Assembly (NCBI GenBank): GCA_020026195.1
Contig: JAHHQW010000045.1
Location: forward strand, 1-20,468
DNA length: 20,468 nucleotides
Source: Prevotella sp.
Lineage (GTDB): Bacteria > Bacteroidota > Bacteroidia > Bacteroidales > Bacteroidaceae
Reading direction: 5' to 3'
This document shows positions 6,238 to 13,918 of this stretch, piece by piece. The stretch's first letter is position 1. Every line of letters starts with the position of its first letter. The notes under the pieces are model-generated. The model did no database searches. It was not told the DNA's origin and saw nothing but the letters and a program-made list of their open reading frames with translations. A program made the translations under genes and the position numbers.

Positions 6238-8184
6238 ATGATTAAGATAACGTTTCCGGACGGCTCTGTAAGAGAATTCGAACAGGGTGTTACCGGTTTA
6301 AAGATAGCAGAAAGTATTTCACCGGCACTTGCACGCAACGTACTGGCTTGTTCAGTCAATGGTGAAACAGTAGAACTCGACCGCCCCATAAACGAAGATG
6401 CAAAGATTGAACTCTTCAAGTGGGAAGACGAGCAGGGTAAGCACGCTTTCTGGCATACTTCAGCACACTTGCTGGCCGAAGCACTCCAGGAACTCTATCC
6501 TGGCATTCAGTTTGGTTTCGGTCCTGCAATCGAGAATGGTTTCTTCTACGACGTAATGCCTAAGGAAGGCGACGTAATCAAGGAGAGCGACTTCCCGAAG
6601 ATTGAAGCTAAGATGAAGGAACTCGCAAAGAAGGACGAGAAACTTGAACGTAAGGAAATTTCTAAGGCCGATGCTGTTGAATTCTTCAAGGCTCACGGTC
6701 AGGAATATAAGTGCGAACACATCGTCGAAGACCTTGAGGATGGTTCAATCACAACATACACACAGGGTAACTTTACCGATCTCTGTAAAGGTCCGCACCT
6801 CATGAGCACAGGCGAAATCAAGGCTGTAAAGATTATGAGTGTTGCAGGTGCTTTCTGGCGTGGCGATGCTACAAAAGACCAGATGACACGTATCTACGGT
6901 ATCACATTCCCCAAGAAGAAGATGCTCGACGAGTATCTTACACTGCTTGAGGAAGCTAAGAAACGCGACCACCGTAAGATTGGTAAGGAAATGGAACTCT
7001 TCATGTTCTCTGAGAAGGTTGGTAAGGGACTTCCCATCTGGCTGCCGAAGGGAACAGCACTGCGTATCCGTCTTCAGGATATGCTCCGCAGAATACAGAA
7101 GAAGTATGGTTACCAGGAAGTAATCACTCCGCACATCGGCTCTAAGCAGCTCTATGTAACCAGCGGTCACTATGCACACTATGGTAAGGACTCATTCCAG
7201 CCCATCCACACTCCTGAAGAGGACGAGGAATACATGCTGAAGCCCATGAACTGTCCTCACCACTGCGAAATCTTCGCAAGCAAGCCGCGTTCATACAAGG
7301 AACTTCCGCTTCGTCTTGCAGAATTCGGTACTGTATATCGTTATGAGCAGAGCGGCGAACTTCACGGACTTACACGTGTTCGTTCGTTCACACAGGACGA
7401 TGCACACATCTTCTGTACACCCGATCAGGTAAAGGACGAATTCCTTAAGGTAGTAGACATCATCAATACAGTATTCACTACATTCCAGTTCGATAACTTC
7501 GAAGCACAGATTTCTCTCCGCGATCCTAACGACCACGAGAAGTATGTAGGTAGCGATGAGGTATGGGCTGTTTCAGAACAGGCTATCATCGATGCTTGTA
7601 AGGCTAAGGGACTGAATGCTAAGATTGAATACGGTGAGGCTGCATTCTACGGACCTAAGCTCGACTTCATGGTAAAGGATGCTCTCGGACGTCGCTGGCA
7701 GCTCGGAACAATTCAGGTAGACTATAACCTTCCTGAACGCTTCAAACTGGAATATACAGCAGACGACAACACAAAGAAGACTCCTGTGATGATTCACCGT
7801 GCACCGTTCGGATCACTCGAACGTTTCACAGCCGTACTCATCGAGCATACAGCAGGACATTTCCCATTGTGGCTCACACCTGAGCAGGTTGCTATTCTTC
7901 CTATTAGTGAGAAGTTTAACGACTATGCACAGAAGGTTTCAGCTTATTTCGATTCAGTAGGAATCCGTGCTGAAGTGGACGACCGTAACGAAAAGATCGG
8001 CCGTAAGGTACGTGATAACGAGCTGAAGCGTGTTCCCTACATGGTAATCGTAGGTGAGAAAGAAGCTGCCGAAGGCACCGTATCTGTAAGAAAGAAGGGT
8101 GACGGCGACTTAGGAAGTATGAAAATGGAAGACTTCGCGAAGAAAATTAACGATGAAGTTGCAGAAATGATAAAAAATGTTTAA
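6238..8184 (+). CDS. thrS: Threonyl-tRNA synthetase
   Basis: This 648-aa class II enzyme charges tRNA-Thr. Domains in order: a TGS domain (1-62); the editing/SAD domain with HxxxH (His73, His77) and CxxxH (Cys183, His187), the zinc-like set that hydrolyses Ser-tRNA-Thr; the catalytic core (about 250-540) with zinc ligands Cys339, His390 and His520, motif 2 (RYEQSGELHGLTRVRSF, about 368-384) and motif 3 (HRAPFGSLERF, 520-530); and an anticodon-binding domain (about 548-648). Every key residue seen in the E. coli enzyme has a counterpart. It is the first gene of the translation cluster; infC follows after 28 bp. Confidence 0.98.
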   Translation: MIKITFPDGSVREFEQGVTGLKIAESISPALARNVLACSVNGETVELDRPINEDAKIELFKWEDEQGKHAFWHTSAHLLAEALQELYPGIQFGFGPAIENGFFYDVMPKEGDVIKESDFPKIEAKMKELAKKDEKLERKEISKADAVEFFKAHGQEYKCEHIVEDLEDGSITTYTQGNFTDLCKGPHLMSTGEIKAVKIMSVAGAFWRGDATKDQMTRIYGITFPKKKMLDEYLTLLEEAKKRDHRKIGKEMELFMFSEKVGKGLPIWLPKGTALRIRLQDMLRRIQKKYGYQEVITPHIGSKQLYVTSGHYAHYGKDSFQPIHTPEEDEEYMLKPMNCPHHCEIFASKPRSYKELPLRLAEFGTVYRYEQSGELHGLTRVRSFTQDDAHIFCTPDQVKDEFLKVVDIINTVFTTFQFDNFEAQISLRDPNDHEKYVGSDEVWAVSEQAIIDACKAKGLNAKIEYGEAAFYGPKLDFMVKDALGRRWQLGTIQVDYNLPERFKLEYTADDNTKKTPVMIHRAPFGSLERFTAVLIEHTAGHFPLWLTPEQVAILPISEKFNDYAQKVSAYFDSVGIRAEVDDRNEKIGRKVRDNELKRVPYMVIVGEKEAAEGTVSVRKKGDGDLGSMKMEDFAKKINDEVAEMIKNV

Positions 8185-8189
8185 CTTTG
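8158..8189 (+). promoter_or_regulatory. Candidate internal promoter for infC-rpmI-rplT
   Basis: GTTG (8158-8161), exactly 20 bp, then TAACTTTG (8182-8189). The -7 box contains the thrS stop codon TAA (8182-8184). It has the same geometry as the thrS promoter. The leader for infC would be about 15-20 nt. Confidence 0.6.
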
Positions 8190-8212
8190 CACGCGAAATC
8201 AAAAATAACTGA

Positions 8213-8896
8213 ATGAAGAATGACCAATTAAAAGACAAGTACCGCGTGAACGAAGAGATTCGCGTCAGGGAAGTACGTATCGTCAGTGAAGGAGAATCTG
8301 ACGTTGTGCCTATCAAAAGAGCATTGGAAATGGCGAGAGAACAGGGCGTAGACCTTGTTGAAATATCACCTAACGCCAAACCTCCAGTATGTCGACTCAT
8401 TGATTATTCTAAATTCATCTACCAGCAGAAGAAACGCCAGAAGGAAATGAAGGCGAAGCAGGTTAAGGTCGACATTAAGGAAATCCGTTTCGGACCGCAG
8501 ACTGATGACCATGATTACAACTTCAAACTGAAGCATGCACAGGAATTCCTCGAAGCAGGAAACAAGGTGAGAGCTTTTGTATTCTTCCGCGGACGTTCAA
8601 TTCTGTTTAAGGAACAGGGAGAGGTTCTTCTCCTCCGTTTCGCTAACGACCTCGAAGAAGTAGGAAAGGTTGAGCAGATGCCTAAACTCGAAGGCAAGAA
8701 GATGTTCATCTACCTTACACCTAAGAAGGCAGGCGTTGTAAAGAAGAGTCAGCAGGCGCGTGACAATGAAAAACGTGCTGAGAAAGTGAAGCTCGAAGAA
8801 AAGATGGCTGCTGAAAGCAGAGTAGAAGAGAGTGGCGGTATCTTCGGTAACATGAAGAACGGAGAAGACGTGCTCAAGAAGCTTAAAAACGAATAA
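8213..8896 (+). CDS. infC: Translation initiation factor IF-3
   Basis: This 227-aa protein binds the 30S subunit, prevents 50S joining and checks the start codon. The N-domain covers about 10-80 (YRVNEEIRVREVRIV, and the end signature PPVCRLIDYSKFIYQQKK). The linker holds many Lys. The C-domain covers about 87-172 (IKEIRFGPQTDDHDYNFKLKHA, and AFVFFRGRS). A charged, low-complexity extension of about 50 residues follows (173-227), absent from the 180-aa E. coli protein but common in Bacteroidetes. The start is an ordinary ATG, not the AUU used for autoregulation in enterobacteria, so that kind of control is unlikely here. A second promoter just upstream could uncouple it from thrS. Confidence 0.97.
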   Translation: MKNDQLKDKYRVNEEIRVREVRIVSEGESDVVPIKRALEMAREQGVDLVEISPNAKPPVCRLIDYSKFIYQQKKRQKEMKAKQVKVDIKEIRFGPQTDDHDYNFKLKHAQEFLEAGNKVRAFVFFRGRSILFKEQGEVLLLRFANDLEEVGKVEQMPKLEGKKMFIYLTPKKAGVVKKSQQARDNEKRAEKVKLEEKMAAESRVEESGGIFGNMKNGEDVLKKLKNE

Positions 8897-8898
8897 TT

Positions 8899-8930
8899 TG
8901 TGCGTAACGTCGGGTATATACGTTGCCACA
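8899..8930 (+). promoter_or_regulatory. Hairpin in the rpmI leader, candidate L20-responsive element
   Basis: The RNA from the infC stop to rpmI folds into an 11-bp stem with one bulged C: TGTGCGTAACGT (8899-8910) with ACGTTGCCACA (8920-8930), loop of 9 nt, one G-U pair. No T-tract follows, so it is not a terminator. It lies where enterobacteria place the L20-binding leader of rpmI-rplT. A regulatory role is inference. Confidence 0.45.
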
Positions 8931-8961
8931 TTCAAATAAACAATAATTAAAACATAAAAAA

Positions 8962-9159
8962 ATGCCAAAAGTAAAAACTAATTCCGGCGCAAAAAAGAGA
9001 TTCTCTTTCACCGGTACTGGTAAGATTAAGAGACACCACGCTTACCACAGTCACATTCTGACAAAGAAGACAAAGAAGCAGAAACGTAACCTCGTACATC
9101 AGGCTATCGTTGACGGAAGTAACATGAAGCAGGTTCGCGACTTGCTGTGTCTGCGTTAA
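8962..9159 (+). CDS. rpmI: 50S ribosomal protein L35 (bL35)
   Basis: This 65-aa, very basic protein matches the bL35 family across its length: MPKVKTNSGAKKRFSFTGTGKIKR at the N-terminus and the HHAYHSHILTKKTKKQKRNL core. It is a component of the large ribosomal subunit. It lies 65 nt after infC and 32 nt before rplT in the conserved infC-rpmI-rplT order. The start ATG is fixed by the conserved MPK N-terminus. Confidence 0.97.
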   Translation: MPKVKTNSGAKKRFSFTGTGKIKRHHAYHSHILTKKTKKQKRNLVHQAIVDGSNMKQVRDLLCLR

Positions 9160-9191
9160 TCAATCATTTAATTAAGTAAAGGAACAAAATT

Positions 9192-9536
9192 ATGCCAAGA
9201 TCAGTAAATCACGTTGCTTCAAGAGCAAAAAGAAAAAGAATTTTAAAGCTTACACGTGGCTACTTCGGTGCAAGAAGTAATGTTTGGACAGTAGCAAAGA
9301 ACACTTACGAGAAGGGTCTTACTTATGCTTACCGCGATCGTAGAAATAAGAAGCGTACATTCCGTGCTTTGTGGATTCAGCGTATCAACGCTGCTGCACG
9401 TATGGAAGGCCTTACATATTCTACACTCATGGGTGCATTGCACAAGGCTGGCATCGAGATTAACCGCAAGGTTCTCGCAGACCTCGCAATGAACAACTAC
9501 GAAGCATTCAAGGCTGTTGTTGCTAAGGTAAAGTAA
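9192..9536 (+). CDS. rplT: 50S ribosomal protein L20 (bL20)
   Basis: This 114-aa basic protein has the bL20 signatures: MPRSVNHVASRAKRKRILKL at the N-terminus, GYFGARSNVWTVAKN and the globular C-domain (WIQRINAAARMEGLTYS). bL20 binds 23S rRNA early in 50S assembly and in several phyla also represses its own operon through an mRNA leader. It is the last gene of the translation cluster; the terminator begins 28 nt after the stop. Confidence 0.97.
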   Translation: MPRSVNHVASRAKRKRILKLTRGYFGARSNVWTVAKNTYEKGLTYAYRDRRNKKRTFRALWIQRINAAARMEGLTYSTLMGALHKAGIEINRKVLADLAMNNYEAFKAVVAKVK

Positions 9537-9564
9537 ACGAAATATCTGAAAGATATTGAAATAT

Positions 9565-9596
9565 AAGCGGACATCTTTAAGGTGTCCGCTTTTTTA
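9565..9596 (+). terminator. Rho-independent terminator of the translation cluster
   Basis: AAGCGGACA (9565-9573) pairs perfectly with TGTCCGCTT (9583-9591), extended inward by T-G and C-G pairs, and is followed by T residues to 9595. A small upstream stem (AATATCT/AGATATT, 9541-9557) precedes it. Confidence 0.92.
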
Positions 9597-9609
9597 ATTT
9601 AGTCATACT

Positions 9610-9951
9610 ATGTCTTCTTCTTACGATTATCTGGAGTTTGTCTTAGATCAGCTTTCAGGGCTTGATGATATAGACTATCGTTATATGTTTGGCAGTTTTG
9701 CGCTCTATTATCAGGGTAAGGTGGCAGGTTTTATAATAAATGACCGACTGCTCATAAAGGCTGTCCCGTCGGCTGTAGCGTTGATGCCTGATGCAGAACA
9801 GGTACCTCCATTTCCAGGAGGAAAACCTATGATCTTGGTAGAAGATTATTTAGAGGACCGTGACTTTGTGAAAGAACTTTTCGTGCGTATGTACGACGAA
9901 CTTTCTTTTCCAAAGCCAAAGAAAAGAAAGTGTAAAAGAAACAATAGATAA
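9610..9951 (+). CDS. TfoX N-terminal domain protein
   Basis: This 113-aa protein contains a TfoX_N domain: MFGSFALYYQGKVAGFIINDRLLIKA (about 26-51) matches the family pattern MFGGYGLYYxGKxFAxIxDDRLYLKA, and the later PFPGGKPMILVEDYLED segment matches its second half. There is no TfoX C-terminal domain. Many stand-alone TfoX_N proteins have no known link to competence, so calling it a competence regulator would be unjustified. A very basic tail (PKPKKRKCKRNNR) could contact nucleic acid. It starts 14 nt after the rplT terminator and converges on xseB with an 18-bp gap. A 10-11 bp inverted repeat lies in its final codons (9900-9931). Confidence 0.82.
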   Translation: MSSSYDYLEFVLDQLSGLDDIDYRYMFGSFALYYQGKVAGFIINDRLLIKAVPSAVALMPDAEQVPPFPGGKPMILVEDYLEDRDFVKELFVRMYDELSFPKPKKRKCKRNNR

Positions 9952-9969
9952 TATGTGAATGAATGGCAC

Positions 9970-10146
9970 TTACATCTCAAGAGTATTCTTTATTTCCTCT
10001 TCAGTTTTAGTAAGTTTAGCCTTGCATTCGGCAATCAGTTTTTTAGCCGTTTTAAGTTGTGCATTGATGCTGTCGATATCCATTTCGCCAGACTCCATGT
10101 CGTCTACTATCTTCTCTAACTTCTTCAGTGATTCTTCGTATTTCAT
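9970..10146 (-). CDS. xseB: Exodeoxyribonuclease VII small subunit
   Basis: This 58-aa protein is below the usual length cut-offs but is clear. It reads MKYEESLKKLEKIVDDMESG, then EMDIDSINAQLKTAKKLIAEC, then a short charged tail. This matches the XseB pattern (yEeaLkrLEeIvxxlExGelsLdesl, then a helical run). XseB forms a helical hairpin that coats the XseA coiled coil in ExoVII, a single-strand DNA exonuclease acting from both ends. It follows xseA by 24 nt on the same strand, the usual pairing. It is a little shorter than the E. coli protein (80 aa), as is common in Bacteroidetes. Confidence 0.92.
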   Translation of the reverse strand: MKYEESLKKLEKIVDDMESGEMDIDSINAQLKTAKKLIAECKAKLTKTEEEIKNTLEM

Positions 10147-10170
10147 AATTCTTATTTTGTCATTAAACGT

Positions 10171-11466
10171 TTATTTTACGACAGACGTTATCTTACCATT
10201 TTCAATGGTAGTCTCTATGACGTCGCCCGGAGCCACGTCAGCGGCACTGCGTACAACTTTGCCATTCAGTGTCGTCATGCTGTAACCCTTTTTAAGCATC
10301 AGCGCAGGATCGTTAAGTAGTATGCGCTGTGACAGAACTTCAAGACGACTCTGTTCCGCTTTGATATGTGACAGAGCAGCAGACGACAGACGTACTTCAA
10401 GTCTGTTGATATGTTTGTCGCCATCGGCAAGTATTCTTCCAGTAGCTAACGTAAGTCGGTTGGTAAGTATGCCTATGTGTGCAAGCTGTCTTTCCTTTAT
10501 TATAGAGAAAAGCAGTGGCAGACGGTCAGATATGCGTCCGAGACGCTGTTCCTCAAAATCCATGCGCTGCGACACAGCATTGAAAATTCTATCACGACAA
10601 TCGTCAATAATATCAGATGTATGTTTCAGATTATTAATGAGATAAGCCGCAGCAGCAGTAGGAGTCTTGACACGAGTGTTGGACACCATGTCGAGCACCG
10701 ATTCATCGCGTTCATGACCAATACCCGTGATTATAGGAAGAGGAAAGTTAGCCACATTCTCGGCAAGAGCCAAAGTGTCGAATCCAGACAAATCACTTGT
10801 GGCACCGCCACCACGGATAATCACCACACAGTCGAAATCATCAGCCCTGCTGTTTATGGCATCGAGAGCAGCAATTACACTCTTCTCAATCTTCTCGCCC
10901 TGCATCACCGCAGCAAACAGTGAAGTACTGAAATGAAAGCCATACTCATTATTGTCCAGCTGGTTACAGAAGTCACCATATCCCGCAGCCCCTGCCGAAG
11001 AAATAACAGCAATACGGTTGGCAAACATCGGCATGGCAAGTTCACGGTTAAGGTCGAAAACACCCTCCTCCTTAAGAATACGTATAATCTCCTGACGTTT
11101 ACGCGCCATGTCACCCATAGTGTACTGCGGATCGATGTCAGTCACTATCCATGAAAACCCAAAGTTCTCATGAAACTGCGCATACACCTTCAGTAACACC
11201 TTAAGACCCGCGTGTAGCGACTGTCCGGTAACCCTTTCAAAATGCGGTTTAATCAGCATCCACGTACTCTTCCAGCACTTAGCCGAAGCCTTCGCCACAG
11301 GAGTATTACCAAATTCATCCTTCTCCACAAGCTCCATGTAACAGTGTCCGCGCACCTCATGCACCTCAGACACTTCAGCCTGAACCCAGTATTCATCGTT
11401 CAGTGTCAGTTCGATTGTTTCACGAACCATAGAGTTAAGTTCATAGAGAGTCAGAGCCTTTGTCAT
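10171..11466 (-). CDS. xseA: Exodeoxyribonuclease VII large subunit
   Basis: This 431-aa catalytic subunit of ExoVII (E. coli 456 aa) has an N-terminal OB-fold (about 5-110; YWVQAEVSEVHEVRGHCYMEL), which binds single-stranded DNA. The catalytic domain (about 125-280) holds the signature blocks RIAVISSAGAAGYGDF, IIRGGGATSDLSGFD (217-230), GIGHERDESVLD (248-259) and KTPTAAAA (267-274), including the conserved Asp and His residues. A long coiled coil follows (about 280-375), and a C-terminal beta-segment (LKKGYSMTTLNGKVVRSA). No motif appears damaged. It heads the xseA-xseB operon from a promoter at 11524-11555 that is back to back with the kinase gene's promoter. Confidence 0.96.
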   Translation of the reverse strand: MTKALTLYELNSMVRETIELTLNDEYWVQAEVSEVHEVRGHCYMELVEKDEFGNTPVAKASAKCWKSTWMLIKPHFERVTGQSLHAGLKVLLKVYAQFHENFGFSWIVTDIDPQYTMGDMARKRQEIIRILKEEGVFDLNRELAMPMFANRIAVISSAGAAGYGDFCNQLDNNEYGFHFSTSLFAAVMQGEKIEKSVIAALDAINSRADDFDCVVIIRGGGATSDLSGFDTLALAENVANFPLPIITGIGHERDESVLDMVSNTRVKTPTAAAAYLINNLKHTSDIIDDCRDRIFNAVSQRMDFEEQRLGRISDRLPLLFSIIKERQLAHIGILTNRLTLATGRILADGDKHINRLEVRLSSAALSHIKAEQSRLEVLSQRILLNDPALMLKKGYSMTTLNGKVVRSAADVAPGDVIETTIENGKITSVVK

Positions 11467-11523
11467 AAATTAATTTGGGTGGATAATAAAATTAAACACA
11501 CATCGTTATAAATGTAAACGATG

Positions 11524-11555
11524 CAAATTTACGCTATTTTTATATTCAAACCAAG
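11524..11555 (-). promoter_or_regulatory. Promoter of xseA-xseB
   Basis: On the minus strand CTTG (11552-11555), a 20-bp spacer and TAAATTTG (11524-11531) match the Bacteroidetes consensus. The leader is about 45-50 nt. Confidence 0.65.
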
Positions 11556-11607
11556 AATAATATGGCGTTTTATCAATATGTATTACTGAAGAGTGGAATA
11601 TATTTGT

Positions 11608-11615
11608 TACATTTG
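11608..11615 (+). promoter_or_regulatory. -7 box for the seven-gene kinase-sugar operon
   Basis: TACATTTG is a perfect -7 element 16 nt before the ATG at 11632. The -33 position is poor (ACTG at 19 bp). It would give a very short leader. No other plausible promoter was noticed before the tightly packed genes that follow. Confidence 0.5.
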
Positions 11616-11631
11616 CATATAAAATATTTCT

Positions 11632-12258
11632 ATGGAAAATAAGAGACTGATACTTAACATAGGCAGACAGTGGAGAAGCGGAGGCAGAGAAATTGCGATG
11701 CGTCTCTCTAAAATCCTCGGATGCCATTTTTATGATAAAGAGATAATCAATCTGGCAGCACGAGAGTCGGGACTCGACGAAGGCGTCTTTGAACGTAACG
11801 ACGAGAACAAAAGTTTCATGCAGTCGATTATCACTATATCCACACCGTTTGTGACCGATGCCAGTTTCTTTAAGAACAATTTCAGTCAGGAGAATCTTTT
11901 TCGCATTCAGAGCGAGGCCATCCGCAAGGCAGCCTCAGAGGAATCGTGCATCTTCGTAGGACGCTGTGCCGACTATGTGCTGCGCGATTTCGACAACGTA
12001 CTGAACATCTTTATCACAGCCAATACGGAAGACCGTCTGAAGCGCATTGCACAGATAGAAGGATGCACCGATGAAGACAAGGCCATGAAGATGATAGAGC
12101 AGCACGACGAGCAGCGCTCAGAATACTACGGCTACTACACCGGAAAGATTTGGGGACATGGCGAATCGTACGATCTCTGCGTAAACTCTTCGATATTAGG
12201 AATAGAAGAAACTACAGATTACATCGTAGAATTTGTAAAAAGGAGATTTAAGCTTTGA
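11632..12258 (+). CDS. Cytidylate kinase-like family protein
   Basis: This 208-aa protein is of the Cytidylate_kin2 type. The N-terminus ILNIGRQWRSGGREIAMRLS (7-26) is the modified P-loop of the family, followed by GCHFYDKEIINLAARESGL. A second conserved block is SCIFVGRCADYVLRD (about 105-119). The lid-like region is Arg-rich (RLKRIAQIEG), and HGESYDLCVNSSILG is the strand before the last helix. It probably transfers phosphate from ATP to a nucleoside monophosphate or a related substrate; the substrate is not proven for this subfamily, and the housekeeping Cmk is normally a separate gene. It is the first gene of a seven-gene run, and its stop overlaps the next start. Confidence 0.85.
   Translation: MENKRLILNIGRQWRSGGREIAMRLSKILGCHFYDKEIINLAARESGLDEGVFERNDENKSFMQSIITISTPFVTDASFFKNNFSQENLFRIQSEAIRKAASEESCIFVGRCADYVLRDFDNVLNIFITANTEDRLKRIAQIEGCTDEDKAMKMIEQHDEQRSEYYGYYTGKIWGHGESYDLCVNSSILGIEETTDYIVEFVKRRFKL
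12240..12245 (+). promoter_or_regulatory. Shine-Dalgarno sequence for the phosphoesterase TTG start
   Basis: AAGGAG lies 9 nt before the TTG at 12255, inside the end of the kinase gene. Strong Shine-Dalgarno sites are rare in this phylum; here it supports the non-ATG start in the overlap. Confidence 0.55.
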
Positions 12259-12764
12259 AACGCATAGGCATCATAAGCGATACCCATTCGTATTGGGACG
12301 ACCGTTATCTGAAGTATTTCGAAGAATGCGACGAGATATGGCATGCCGGAGATATATGCAGTGTAGAACTGGCAGAACGTCTTGCTGCATTCCGTCCTTT
12401 CCGTGCCGTATGCGGCAACTGTGATGGCGGCGAACTGCTGAAGATGTATCCCAAGGTGCTGCGTTTTAAATGCGAGGACGTGGATGTCCTGATGAAACAT
12501 ATCGGAGGATATCCCGGCAATTACGACCGCAGCATCATCGGAACAATATATGCAAGTCCTCCACAGCTGTTCATCAGCGGACACTCGCACATCCTCAAAG
12601 TAAAGTTCGACAAGACACTTAACCTGCTGCATATCAATCCCGGAGCCGCAGGAATAGAAGGATGGCATAAGGACCGTACGTTAGTGCGCCTTACCATAGA
12701 CGGAAGCGAGTTTAAGGATCTCGAAGTAATAACATTAAGCGATAATAATAGAAAAAACATATAG
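12255..12764 (+). CDS. YfcE/MJ0936-type metallophosphoesterase
   Basis: This 169-aa protein has the complete calcineurin-like metal-binding set: SDTH (Asp9, His11), HAGDI (Asp33), GNCD (Asn55), KHIGG (His82) and GHSH (His110, His112). The family hydrolyses phosphodiesters with two metal ions; natural substrates are mostly unknown. The start is TTG at 12255, overlapping the kinase stop (TTGA). It is favoured because MKRIGIISDTH is the standard N-terminus and AAGGAG lies 9 nt upstream. In YfcE-type proteins the GNxD/GNxH block is usually followed by a short helical insert, as here. It lies 2 bp from rfbB, and whether it works with the sugar genes is not clear. Confidence 0.92.
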   Translation: MKRIGIISDTHSYWDDRYLKYFEECDEIWHAGDICSVELAERLAAFRPFRAVCGNCDGGELLKMYPKVLRFKCEDVDVLMKHIGGYPGNYDRSIIGTIYASPPQLFISGHSHILKVKFDKTLNLLHINPGAAGIEGWHKDRTLVRLTIDGSEFKDLEVITLSDNNRKNI

Positions 12765-12766
12765 AA

Positions 12767-13915
12767 ATGAAGACTTATCTTGTAACAGGAGCTGCCGGAT
12801 TCATCGGCGCTAACTTCGTAAAATATCTTTTAAATAAGAAATACAAGAACGAGGACATAAAGATCATAGCACTCGATGCACTGACCTATGCAGGCAACCT
12901 CGGAACAATCAAGGAAGACATTGCCACAGGCCGCTGCGTCTTTGTTAAGGGCGATATCCGCGACCGTGAATTAGCAGATAAGATATTTGCAGAAAACGAC
13001 ATCGACTATGTTGTAAACTTTGCAGCAGAAAGTCACGTAGACCGCAGTATCGAGAATCCCCAGCTGTTCCTTGACGTAAACATCCTCGGAACACAGAACC
13101 TTCTTGATGCAGCACGCAGAGCATGGGTAACAGGTAAGGACGACTGTGGTTATCCCGTATGGAAGGCCGGCAAGAGATTCCATCAGGTATCTACCGATGA
13201 AGTATACGGATCGTTAGGAGCCGAAGGATTCTTCACAGAAGAAACACCGATGTCACCCCACAGTCCGTATAGTGCTTCAAAGACAAGTGCCGATATGTTC
13301 GTAGAGGCTTACAGAGATACATACAAGATGCCCGTAAGCATTACACGCTGTTCAAACAACTACGGACCTTATCAGTTCCCCGAAAAACTTATTCCGCTGA
13401 TTATCAATAATATTCTCGAAGGTAAGCAGCTTCCCGTATATGGCAAGGGCGACAACGTGCGCGACTGGCTGTATGTCGAAGATCACTGTAAGGCAATCGA
13501 CCTCGTGGTACGCGAAGGCAAGAATGGCGAGATATACAATGTAGGCGGACATAATGAGATGAAGAACATCGACATCGTAAAACTCATTATCCGTACCATT
13601 CACGATGCAATGCAGAACGATAAGGAACTCCGCAAGGTACTGCGCAAGCAGGAGAAGGACGAGAATGGTGAAATCCGCATCGACTGGATCAACGACTCAC
13701 TCATCAAGTTTGTTGCCGACCGTCTCGGACACGACCAGCGCTACGCCATCGATCCTGCAAAGATTAAGCGCGATTTAGGATGGTTCCCCGAAACAATGTT
13801 TGCCGAGGGTATCGTAAAGACAATCATGTGGAACCTCCAGAACCAGGCTTGGATTGCCGACGTAACAAGTGGCGATTACCGCAACTATTACGAAAAGATG
13901 TACGGTAACAAATAA
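12767..13915 (+). CDS. rfbB: dTDP-glucose 4,6-dehydratase
   Basis: This 382-aa extended short-chain dehydrogenase converts dTDP-glucose to dTDP-4-keto-6-deoxyglucose. It has the NAD-binding motif GAAGFIG (8-14), the LDALTYAGN block that recognises the nucleotide sugar, AAESHVDRS (86-94), the catalytic STDEVYG (142-148; Thr143, Asp144, Glu145) and YSASK (168-172; Tyr168, Lys172), SNNYGPYQFPEK and the C-terminal LGWFPE. It is about 25 residues longer than many homologues because of a charged insert around 290-315 (LRKVLRKQEKDENGEIRIDW), a common form in Bacteroidetes. rfbA is not in the window, so dTDP-glucose must be made from genes elsewhere. Here it feeds FdtA and FdtB. Confidence 0.96.
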   Translation: MKTYLVTGAAGFIGANFVKYLLNKKYKNEDIKIIALDALTYAGNLGTIKEDIATGRCVFVKGDIRDRELADKIFAENDIDYVVNFAAESHVDRSIENPQLFLDVNILGTQNLLDAARRAWVTGKDDCGYPVWKAGKRFHQVSTDEVYGSLGAEGFFTEETPMSPHSPYSASKTSADMFVEAYRDTYKMPVSITRCSNNYGPYQFPEKLIPLIINNILEGKQLPVYGKGDNVRDWLYVEDHCKAIDLVVREGKNGEIYNVGGHNEMKNIDIVKLIIRTIHDAMQNDKELRKVLRKQEKDENGEIRIDWINDSLIKFVADRLGHDQRYAIDPAKIKRDLGWFPETMFAEGIVKTIMWNLQNQAWIADVTSGDYRNYYEKMYGNK

Positions 13916-13918
13916 GCT

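Noticed and set aside
8894..8900. TAATTTG as a -7 box for rpmI
   Set aside because: One base short of TAnnTTTG and no -33 element about 20 bp upstream.
9959..10285. 108-codon plus-strand frame over xseB and the xseA end
   Set aside because: Antisense shadow of xseB/xseA, both of which have clear family signatures.
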